DNA of 10,852 nucleotides from JAPUDQ01 sp039916485. Lineage in GTDB: Bacteria > Patescibacteriota > Saccharimonadia > Saccharimonadales > Saccharimonadaceae. The notes beneath the pieces are model-generated. The model searched no databases and was not told where the DNA came from. It saw only the letters and a program-made list of their open reading frames with translations. Numbering within the stretch: position 1 is the first letter of the stretch; every line of letters starts with the position of its first letter. A program made the position numbers and the translations under genes. The stretch spans positions 1 through 10,852 of the forward strand of contig JBDSLH010000043.1 of NCBI GenBank assembly GCA_039916485.1. Direction: 5' to 3'. Below are positions 6,064 through 10,852 of this stretch, one piece after another.

Positions 6064-7344
6064 ATGATTGGACACAAACATGTAACTCGAATAGGCAAAC
6101 TAGTCCGACACGCTAGTAGATTGCGTGGTGGTACTGGCTCGGCATTACCAGGCCTTGTAGTCGAAAAGATTGATCCACTGTATGCAAAGCGCATTCTCGA
6201 ATCATTACCATATGGTATTGTCATCGTCACCGGTACTAATGGCAAGACCACAACAACCAAAATTCTTTGCCAACTGCTGGAATCAACAGGCATGCATGTT
6301 TTTACTAACAAATCAGGGAGCAACTTTACACGAGGTGTCATAGCGTCACTTCTTGCCGAAACAAACCATAAAGGCGAGCTTGAAGCAGATATTGCAGTAC
6401 TCGAACTGGACGAGGCCTATGCCGCGCAATTTGTCCGTACTATTCGTCCACGTTACAGTCTCCTTCTCAATGTGATGCGAGACCAACTAGATCGATTTGG
6501 AGAAATTGACCATACCGCGAAACTCTTGCAACGGGTTGCAGATGCCACAACTGAAGTTGTCGTGCTTAATAGCGACGATCCACTGGTCAGTGCGATTGCC
6601 GAGACGCTGCCTGGCAGCACAAAAACTATTTTTTACGGTGTGAGTAGCAAGCTTCATGATACATTCCCTAGTGACCACCAGCTCTATGGCAGTACAACGA
6701 AATTACCTGCTCATAAACAACGTACCAGCCATGTAACGCTTGAAAACGTGCAAGGTAACGCAGCAATTTTCAAACTCGGCACTGGCAAACCGCATAAAAT
6801 CGATCTCAAACTGCAAGGCGTATATAACATGCAAAACGCAGCAGGAGCGCTAGCACTAGCTGAAACAATCGCTGGCCCTGATCATTATGAAGATTTGCTG
6901 AAGGCACTCAGCGATATACGTCCCGCTTTTGGCAGAGGTGAAGCAATTGAGCTAGACGGTCACCCACTTGAAATAGTACTCGTAAAAAACCCTGCTGGTT
7001 TTCGTTTAGCGCTCCAATCGTATAGCCACAAAAATATAGATACCATGATTGCGATCAACGATAATTACGCCGATGGACGCGATATGTCTTGGCTTTGGGA
7101 CGTATCATTTCGTGATGTAAAACAAGCAAGTATGGTGTCGGGTACACGTGCGTACGACATGGCGCTACGCCTGCAGTATGATGATGTAGTGGTGCAACAC
7201 GTAGAACCCTCACTCGCAAAATCAATGGATATATTTTTAGCAACGCGACCATCAGATAAGCGTATTTTTTGTACATATACTGCGATGATGACTATCAGAA
7301 AACATCTCGCAAAACGACATGACCTTAAGGACATAGACCGATGA
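6064..7344 (+). CDS. murT: MurT, lipid II isoglutaminyl synthase ligase subunit
   Basis: MurT with GatD amidates the alpha-carboxyl of D-Glu in the lipid II stem peptide to D-isoglutamine; MurT activates the carboxyl with ATP on the cytoplasmic face. The 426-aa product has the family start (VTRIGKLVRHASR, residues 7-19), the Mur ligase P-loop GTNGKTTTT (57-65), LELDEA (113-118) and NVMRDQLDRFGEID (136-149). It also has the C-terminal DUF1727 domain with VKNPAGF (307-313) and NDNYADGRD (332-340). By family knowledge that last region carries the Asp that completes the GatD catalytic triad. No Cys pairs occur, so the zinc ribbon of Staphylococcus and Streptococcus MurT is absent. Length is close to the usual 430-450. 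ATG 6064 was chosen by family fit; ATG 6043 would add seven residues. The stop overlaps gatD as ATGA. Confidence 0.92.
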   Translation: MIGHKHVTRIGKLVRHASRLRGGTGSALPGLVVEKIDPLYAKRILESLPYGIVIVTGTNGKTTTTKILCQLLESTGMHVFTNKSGSNFTRGVIASLLAETNHKGELEADIAVLELDEAYAAQFVRTIRPRYSLLLNVMRDQLDRFGEIDHTAKLLQRVADATTEVVVLNSDDPLVSAIAETLPGSTKTIFYGVSSKLHDTFPSDHQLYGSTTKLPAHKQRTSHVTLENVQGNAAIFKLGTGKPHKIDLKLQGVYNMQNAAGALALAETIAGPDHYEDLLKALSDIRPAFGRGEAIELDGHPLEIVLVKNPAGFRLALQSYSHKNIDTMIAINDNYADGRDMSWLWDVSFRDVKQASMVSGTRAYDMALRLQYDDVVVQHVEPSLAKSMDIFLATRPSDKRIFCTYTAMMTIRKHLAKRHDLKDIDR

Positions 7345-8066
7345 ACGCACCCAAACGATCATTAAAGCTCGTTCACCTTTACCCTGAACAAATGAATATT
7401 TATGGGGACTGGGGAAATGTGTTAACCATCAAAAAACGTGCCGAATGGCACGGATACAATATAGTGGTCGAAGCATATCATCCTACCACTTCTTTTCCTA
7501 AAGACGCAGATATTATCATCGGAGGTGGCGGTCAAGATTCAGGACAATCTGTCATACAAGATGACCTACTGCGTATAGGCGATGACCTCAAACAGCAAGC
7601 TGATCAAAAAACCCCAATGTTAATGATATGTGGGCTATATCAACTCTTTGGACATTTCTTTCAAACACATGAAGGCAAACGTATCCAAGGTATTGGACTC
7701 TTTGATCTCGAAACATATGCTGGTGACGTCCGGATGATCGGTAATATCGTTACTGCAACAGAATTTGGTGAAGTCATCGGCTACGAAAATCATAGTGGCA
7801 TGACGGTGCTCGGTGATAATCAAAAAAGTTTTGGGACGGTCATAAAAGGTGCTGGGAATAATGGCAAAGATAAGACCGAAGGTGCTATTTATAAAAATGT
7901 CTATGGATCATATCTGCACGGTTCATTATTACCAAAAAATCCAATACTCGCAGATGCACTCATCGAAGTAGCCGCAACCAAAAAATATGGCTCATTTGAT
8001 CCGCAATTTATTGATGATAGTTTTGCAGTAGCGGCGCGCACCATTGCTCGTAGCCGGCCACGATAA
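7341..8066 (+). CDS. gatD: GatD, lipid II isoglutaminyl synthase glutaminase subunit
   Basis: GatD is a class I (triad) glutamine amidotransferase that frees ammonia from glutamine and passes it to MurT. The 241-aa product shows LVHLYPEQMNIYGDWGN (residues 10-26), the GGGGQD motif (61-66), the nucleophile in MICGLYQLFG (C97) and the catalytic His in YGSYLHGSLLPKNP (H193), all typical of GatD. Its ATG overlaps the murT stop by four bases (ATGA), with AAGGA about 10 nt upstream. It is thus translated from a Shine-Dalgarno sequence within the operon, unlike the leaderless first genes nearby. Length is normal for the family. Confidence 0.93.
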   Translation: MNAPKRSLKLVHLYPEQMNIYGDWGNVLTIKKRAEWHGYNIVVEAYHPTTSFPKDADIIIGGGGQDSGQSVIQDDLLRIGDDLKQQADQKTPMLMICGLYQLFGHFFQTHEGKRIQGIGLFDLETYAGDVRMIGNIVTATEFGEVIGYENHSGMTVLGDNQKSFGTVIKGAGNNGKDKTEGAIYKNVYGSYLHGSLLPKNPILADALIEVAATKKYGSFDPQFIDDSFAVAARTIARSRPR

Positions 8067-8096
8067 TCACTACCCGCAAACACGAAAAAGACGAGG

Positions 8097-8102
8097 TATA
8101 CT
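8097..8102 (+). promoter_or_regulatory. -10 element of the OpgC-like gene
   Basis: TATACT ends 7 nt before ATG 8110 in the 43-bp gap after gatD. No Shine-Dalgarno sequence is present. The gene may have its own leaderless transcript, although readthrough from murT-gatD is also possible. Confidence 0.55.
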
Positions 8103-8109
8103 AGTACAC

Positions 8110-9225
8110 ATGACTACGAAGAAAATCACAACTCGCCGAATCGACGAGCTCGACTTACTCCGAGGTTTTTTTATTGTGATTATCATATTGGATCATCTAC
8201 AATTTTGGCCAAGTCCACTGCAATATCTTACTGGCCAAGGCAAGTTGTGGGTTTCGGCGGCTGAAGGTTTCTTTTTAATTTCCGGGTTACTCATCGGGTA
8301 CCTACGCATTTATAAAGAATGGCACACACCTTTGCGACAGCTTGCAAAAAAACTTGCTCAGCGAGCACTCCTGTTGTACATATGGTGTGTGGGGATTACC
8401 TTTGCAGTTGTTGCTCTCTCTATGTTGCTTCCTGGTGATGGTGCTCTGCTCCCCAAACTAGCAAATACCGAACAAATGAGCTCTCTACCTACGTACATAT
8501 GGTCTGTGATATCGACGCATTATTCATCAGATTGGATATACTTCCTGAGGTTGTATACAATTATGTTGCTGTTAACGCCTCCGTTCATTTGGCTCATCCG
8601 CAAAGGCTGGTGGTCTATTGCCGCAGGACTGTCGCTCGGTATATATACTGCTAGCCTCGTATTCGGCATAGATGAAGGCGCTATGCAGTGGCAAATACTT
8701 TTCTTTGGTGCAGCGCTCATCGGCTGGAAACTTGAGGCCATCTTGTCATGGCTACACACGCATCCTCGCGTTCGTACTATCGGCATGTCGAGTGTTATTA
8801 CGCTTACTCTGGTTACAATGATTGCGAGCTATTTCTTTGTTCATGGCTGGGGTATCGTAGAATCACCGAGTACAACTATCACTCGAGATACTTACATATC
8901 AATCCGCGCAAATGTTGATCCCTTGTTTTCAAATAATCCAATGGTACCCCTTCGAATCGGTCTTGCGTTTGTATGGTTTATCGGTCTACTCGGTCTATTC
9001 CATATAGGCAAAAAATATATAAAACGTGCGTTCGGTTGGCTTCTCATGCCGTTCGGCACGCAGTCACTAAGCCTATACTGTCTACAGGCATTACTAATGC
9101 CGTTTTTTGTAACGTTAATTCCTATGGGCGAGTTCTACTACAACGGGTTGATCGGAGTGCTCGTGGTGGTCGTACTCTGGGGAATAATGAAAATTCCCCT
9201 TGTACAAAAAATATTACCGCGGTAA
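8110..9225 (+). CDS. OpgC/acyltransferase-3-like membrane protein
   Basis: The 371-aa protein has about ten membrane helices and the N-terminal signature of OpgC-type acyltransferases: ELDLLRGFFIVIIILDHL (residues 13-30, with R18, D28 and H29), then AEGFFLISGLLIGY. OpgC adds succinyl groups to periplasmic glucans, and relatives acylate other surface polysaccharides. Here the acceptor is unknown, and a Patescibacterium may not make periplasmic glucans. Length and topology fit the family. An in-frame start upstream (8044) would overlap the end of gatD; ATG 8110 is preferred because it begins just before the conserved region and is 7 nt after TATACT. The 3' end overlaps the convergent peroxiredoxin by 12 bp. 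Its position next to murT-gatD suggests an envelope role. Confidence 0.75.
   Translation: MTTKKITTRRIDELDLLRGFFIVIIILDHLQFWPSPLQYLTGQGKLWVSAAEGFFLISGLLIGYLRIYKEWHTPLRQLAKKLAQRALLLYIWCVGITFAVVALSMLLPGDGALLPKLANTEQMSSLPTYIWSVISTHYSSDWIYFLRLYTIMLLLTPPFIWLIRKGWWSIAAGLSLGIYTASLVFGIDEGAMQWQILFFGAALIGWKLEAILSWLHTHPRVRTIGMSSVITLTLVTMIASYFFVHGWGIVESPSTTITRDTYISIRANVDPLFSNNPMVPLRIGLAFVWFIGLLGLFHIGKKYIKRAFGWLLMPFGTQSLSLYCLQALLMPFFVTLIPMGEFYYNGLIGVLVVVVLWGIMKIPLVQKILPR
9214..9225. repeat. Palindrome shared by two convergent stop regions
   Basis: TTACCGCGGTAA is a perfect 12-bp palindrome. Read on either strand it encodes Leu-Pro-Arg-stop, and it is the last four codons of both the OpgC-like gene (plus) and bcp (minus). 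Confidence 0.95.
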
Positions 9226-9678
9226 TTGTAACTGCTGGAGATCACGCGCAATCTGTCCGCCATGTCCAACAGGGGTCACCCGGCCATAAATTTTTTGAAT
9301 CACACCATCTGGATCAATGAGAAATGTTTTGCGCAATATCCCCTCATGACCAAACATTTTCTTACCCCACGCTTCATAGACACGAATCGTCTCACCCGTC
9401 GGGTCGCTGAGAAGTGTGAATGGTAGCTCGTATTTTAGTTTAAATTTGCGATGACTTTCAGGTGTATCCATAGATATACCAACGATATCAGCCTGTAATT
9501 CTGCGAGCTCACCATGTGCGTCACGAATGCTACACGCTTCTAACGTACAGCCTGGGGTGTCGTCTTCTGGATAAAAATACAAAATTAACCAGCTTCCTTT
9601 GTAATCACCGAGACTACGACGGGTGTCAGAATCAGAGATAAGCGAAAAATTAGGTGCGCTATATGGTGCTTTTTTCAT
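9214..9678 (-). CDS. bcp: Peroxiredoxin, Bcp/PrxQ type
   Basis: This is a thiol peroxidase that reduces hydrogen peroxide and organic hydroperoxides in the cytoplasm, recycled by thioredoxin. The 154-aa product has the AhpC/TSA fold. FYPEDDTPGCTLEACSIRD (residues 35-53) contains peroxidatic C44, with the resolving C49 five residues on, as in atypical 2-Cys Bcp/PrxQ enzymes. Later family blocks are ADIVGISMDTPESHRKF, LPFTLLSDP and RKTFLIDPDGVI. Length matches the family. The start is ATG 9678, with TATACT 6 nt before it. The intervening AAGGAT resembles a Shine-Dalgarno sequence but lies too close to the ATG to work well. The gene lies 18 bp after a same-strand membrane gene and converges on the OpgC-like gene. 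Confidence 0.92.
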   Translation of the reverse strand: MKKAPYSAPNFSLISDSDTRRSLGDYKGSWLILYFYPEDDTPGCTLEACSIRDAHGELAELQADIVGISMDTPESHRKFKLKYELPFTLLSDPTGETIRVYEAWGKKMFGHEGILRKTFLIDPDGVIQKIYGRVTPVGHGGQIARDLQQLQLPR

Positions 9679-9684
9679 ATCCTT

Positions 9685-9690
9685 AGTATA
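9685..9690 (-). promoter_or_regulatory. -10 element of bcp
   Basis: The minus strand reads TATACT, 6 nt before ATG 9678 and between the two minus-strand genes. bcp can therefore have its own leaderless transcript. Confidence 0.5.
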
Positions 9691-9696
9691 TAGGAA

Positions 9697-10260
9697 CTAT
9701 GACGATCGTGACATTCTGCGCTGTGAGAATGTAATCATACCTACGATAAACGCAAACACTCCCAAACTAGCTGTTATGGTCCATGCAATCTGCAGACTTA
9801 TGCCCACGACAATATAATGAGCAGGTATGGTTGCCACAAAAAGTAGTACAGAAATCAGTGTCCGTGCTAACAAATTACTAAACCATGGTTTCGTAGGGTG
9901 AGCTTTTTTCGATACCGTGCGCCGCACGATCGGCTCTACTACCTTGGTTGCTTGTTCTGCTGTTCTGACAGTTATCTGAGCTGCGTTCTTCGGTGCACGC
10001 ACAAGTATATAGAGCGTCATGGCAACTATCACGAATACCACGACTACTTCGAGAGGTCTTGATAGTATACTGGGTATCTCATAGGTCGTGCGGGATACTT
10101 CTTGTGAGGTTCCGATAAAGTCCAAGTATCGCGTGAGAATACCAGCGTTGATCACCCAGCCGCTATACAGTATTAGCATCCAGATGGTTTGCGCTGCAGT
10201 CGTTAGCAACCACGCCACTCTTAATATTTTTTGCAACGTATTGTCTTCTGTTCGTTTCAT
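9697..10260 (-). CDS. Four-TM membrane protein, unknown function
   Basis: The 187-aa product is not one I recognise. Membrane helices are predicted at about residues 16-37, 69-88, 130-152 and 154-178. A basic loop of about 40 residues (89-129) contains RTAEQATKVVEPIVRRTVSKKAHP and is probably cytoplasmic by the positive-inside rule. The C-terminus is basic (SQRRMSRSS). The ATG at 10260 (MKRTEDNTLQ) is preferred. An in-frame ATG at 10269 abuts the -10 and would add three residues. The reading frame stays open further upstream through the tRNA-Pro, but that part is not a protein. It is followed by bcp after 18 bp. The composition is regular for the region and nothing suggests a pseudogene. Confidence 0.7.
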   Translation of the reverse strand: MKRTEDNTLQKILRVAWLLTTAAQTIWMLILYSGWVINAGILTRYLDFIGTSQEVSRTTYEIPSILSRPLEVVVVFVIVAMTLYILVRAPKNAAQITVRTAEQATKVVEPIVRRTVSKKAHPTKPWFSNLLARTLISVLLFVATIPAHYIVVGISLQIAWTITASLGVFAFIVGMITFSQRRMSRSS

Positions 10261-10269
10261 ACACACCAT

Positions 10270-10275
10270 AGTATA
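10270..10275 (-). promoter_or_regulatory. -10 element of the four-TM gene
   Basis: The minus strand reads TATACT, 9 nt before ATG 10260, so the leader would be two or three nucleotides. It directly abuts the outer end of the hairpin at 10276-10324, whose stem fills the position of a -35. Confidence 0.45.
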
Positions 10276-10324
10276 CCGACCATATAAAAATCCGACCATG
10301 ATAGTCGGAATTTTATATGGTCGG
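10276..10324. repeat. Long inverted repeat (hairpin 1)
   Basis: Arms of 21 nt (10276-10296 and 10304-10324) match at 20 positions around a 7-nt loop. The right arm runs into a copy of the tRNA-Pro 3' end. The stem contains A/T runs like a terminator. It lies just upstream of the four-TM gene's promoter on the minus strand, where it could end readthrough from tRNA-Pro or occlude the promoter. Confidence 0.85.
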
Positions 10325-10333
10325 GGAGACAGG
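10316..10333. repeat. Direct repeat copy A, tRNA-Pro 3' end fragment
   Basis: The 18-nt TATGGTCGGGGAGACAGG is identical to 10503-10520, which covers the encoded CCA, discriminator, acceptor 3' strand and part of the T-arm of tRNA-Pro plus two flanking bases. The copies are 187 bp apart in the same orientation. Confidence 0.9.
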
Positions 10334-10465
10334 ATATCGCTTCGCTCCTCCGCTTGCTCACTCGAAAAATACCTACGGTGCTTTTCTCGCTTCACTGCGC
10401 TACGCCGAACCTGCGACTGTGTTTTGCTTACTGCAAAACGTCGCAGAACCGTACCTATGTCCAGA
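10334..10465. other. Non-coding interval with second tRNA fragment
   Basis: This stretch holds no convincing gene. It has GC-rich, REP-like runs such as CGCTTCGCTCCTCCGCTTGC and a later variant CGCTTCACTGCGCTACGC. It also holds a 12-nt copy of the tRNA-Pro T-arm (CGAACCTGCGAC at 10406-10417, identical to 10524-10535) and a hairpin at 10411-10446. Confidence 0.6.
10411..10446. repeat. Inverted repeat (middle hairpin)
   Basis: CTGCGAC pairs with GTCGCAG and GTTTTGC with GCAAAAC: two 7-bp stem parts separated by a one-sided TGT bulge around a TTACT loop. Its outer left part is the copy of the tRNA-Pro T-arm. Confidence 0.8.
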
Positions 10466-10508
10466 ACCATAGAAAAATGCCTAGACAAGCTAGACATTTT
10501 TCTATGGT
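10466..10508 (-). terminator. Terminator-like hairpin after tRNA-Pro (hairpin 2)
   Basis: Arms of 19 nt (10466-10484 and 10490-10508) match at 18 positions around a 5-nt loop, with the exception able to form a G-U pair. On the minus strand the core is an A-run, a stem and a T-run immediately after the encoded CCA of tRNA-Pro. The outer arm includes the CCA itself, so it could also affect 3'-end processing. Confidence 0.7.
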
Positions 10509-10520
10509 CGGGGAGACAGG
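10503..10520. repeat. Direct repeat copy B, within tRNA-Pro
   Basis: This is the copy of the 18-nt direct repeat that lies in the intact tRNA-Pro; see 10316-10333. Confidence 0.9.
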
Positions 10521-10580
10521 GTTCGAACCTGCGACCCCGCGGTCCCAAACCGCGTGCGCTACCAACTGCGCTACTCCCCG
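10505..10580 (-). tRNA. tRNA-Pro (anticodon TGG)
   Basis: The minus strand folds as acceptor CGGGGAG/CTCCCCG, D-arm GCGC/GCGC, anticodon stem-loop GCGGT-TTGGGAC-type with TGG at positions 34-36, T-arm CAGGTTCGAACCCTG-like, discriminator A and encoded CCA. The acceptor starts with C, as is usual for bacterial tRNA-Pro. It lies 80 bp after the RNase Y gene on the same strand. Confidence 0.95.
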
Positions 10581-10623
10581 CCACTGCTCATTTCTCTTAT
10601 TTAGTAAGGATAGAACAGAGACG

Positions 10624-10632
10624 ATTGTAGCA
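10624..10632 (-). promoter_or_regulatory. Extended -10 of tRNA-Pro
   Basis: The minus strand reads TGC followed by TACAAT, an extended -10, about 43 nt before the mature tRNA 5' end and after the end of the RNase Y gene. Confidence 0.45.
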
Positions 10633-10660
10633 AAGATATGGGGTATTGACTAGTGGGCAG

Positions 10661-10852
10661 CTACTTCGCAAACTCAATTGCGCGGGTTTCGCGAATAACA
10701 TTCACCTTGATCGTACCAGGATACTGCATCGTACTTTCGATCTTTGTGGCAATATCTCGTGCAAGTTTAATTGCACTGAGGTCATCGATAGAATGTGGCT
10801 TTACAATCACTCGGACTTCACGACCCGCAGAGATTGCATAGGCTTTATCGAT
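10661..10852 (-). CDS. rny: Ribonuclease Y, C-terminal part
   Basis: Only the last 63 residues are in the window; the gene continues past its right edge. They read DKAYAISAGREVRVIVKP, then a linker, then LARDIATKIES, and end in YPGTIKVNVIRETRAIEFAK. This closely follows the conserved C-terminal region of RNase Y, the membrane-anchored endonuclease with KH and HD domains that starts mRNA decay in many bacteria lacking RNase E. The KH and HD domains lie outside. The final RETRAIEFAK block and TAG stop are intact. Confidence 0.93.
   Translation of the reverse strand: MDKAYAISAGREVRVIVKPHSIDDLSAIKLARDIATKIESTMQYPGTIKVNVIRETRAIEFAK

Noticed and set aside
3260..8066. UGA recoded to glycine as in Gracilibacteria/SR1
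   Set aside because: TGA serves as the stop in murT, the AAA+ gene and the 122-aa gene, and no gene needs readthrough of TGA.
10261..10584. Upstream extension of the four-TM gene through the tRNA-Pro
   Set aside because: The frame is open by chance. It reads the tRNA in the coding sense and gives a low-complexity Arg-rich segment. The membrane protein starts naturally at 10260 beside a promoter.
10088..10653. Plus-strand frames containing WSGRQGSNLRPRGPK and GETGFEPATPRSQT
   Set aside because: These are the familiar false proteins produced by translating the antisense of a tRNA gene.
1..10852. CRISPR array or transposon
   Set aside because: No regularly spaced repeat series, transposase or integrase motif was found on either strand.

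Overview
The window looks like a chromosomal stretch from a small-genome bacterium of the Candidate Phyla Radiation, most plausibly Candidatus Saccharibacteria (TM7). This is an inference from three things: a MurT/GatD amidation pair, compact gene packing with overlapping ends and short gaps, and a membrane-anchored double-AAA+ ATPase that I associate with Patescibacteria. The code is standard: TGA ends murT, the AAA+ gene and its small partner, so UGA is not recoded to Gly as in Gracilibacteria/SR1. No phage module, IS element or CRISPR array is visible.

Layout. 1-253: an unassigned edge, a 28-residue lysine-rich mini-protein, and a strong terminator hairpin. 273-1282 (minus): peptide deformylase followed by a DUF2164 protein, overlapping by one base. 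1306-2025 (plus): an AT-rich endonuclease/exonuclease/phosphatase-fold protein. 2032-2107 (minus): tRNA-Arg(TCT). 2161-3042 (plus): a 10-TM EamA-type transporter. 3080-3154 (minus): tRNA-Gly(TCC). 3260-6000 (minus): a two-gene operon of a 122-aa membrane protein and a 790-aa membrane-anchored ClpC/ClpB-like ATPase. 6064-8066 (plus): murT-gatD, the lipid II amidation enzyme. 8110-9225 (plus): an OpgC/acyltransferase-3-like 10-TM protein. 9214-9678 (minus): a Bcp-type peroxiredoxin. 9697-10260 (minus): a 4-TM protein of unknown function. 10261-10504: a palindrome-rich segment carrying copies of tRNA-Pro fragments. 10505-10580 (minus): tRNA-Pro(TGG). 10661-10852 (minus): the C-terminus of RNase Y.

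How it works together. MurT-GatD amidates the D-Glu of the peptidoglycan stem, and the adjacent OpgC-like protein may modify another envelope glycan, so 6.0-9.2 kb reads as an envelope block. The AAA+ protein keeps Walker motifs in both rings but lacks the aromatic pore-loop residues and the ClpP-docking tripeptide. It is therefore unlikely to be an ordinary Clp unfoldase and is the best candidate here for an undescribed system. Most protein genes have a -10-like hexamer 6-7 nt before the start codon and no Shine-Dalgarno sequence, which points to widespread leaderless transcription. Internal operon genes and the 28-aa gene rely on a Shine-Dalgarno sequence or on coupling. Two intergenic regions have -10 elements for opposite strands that overlap each other.
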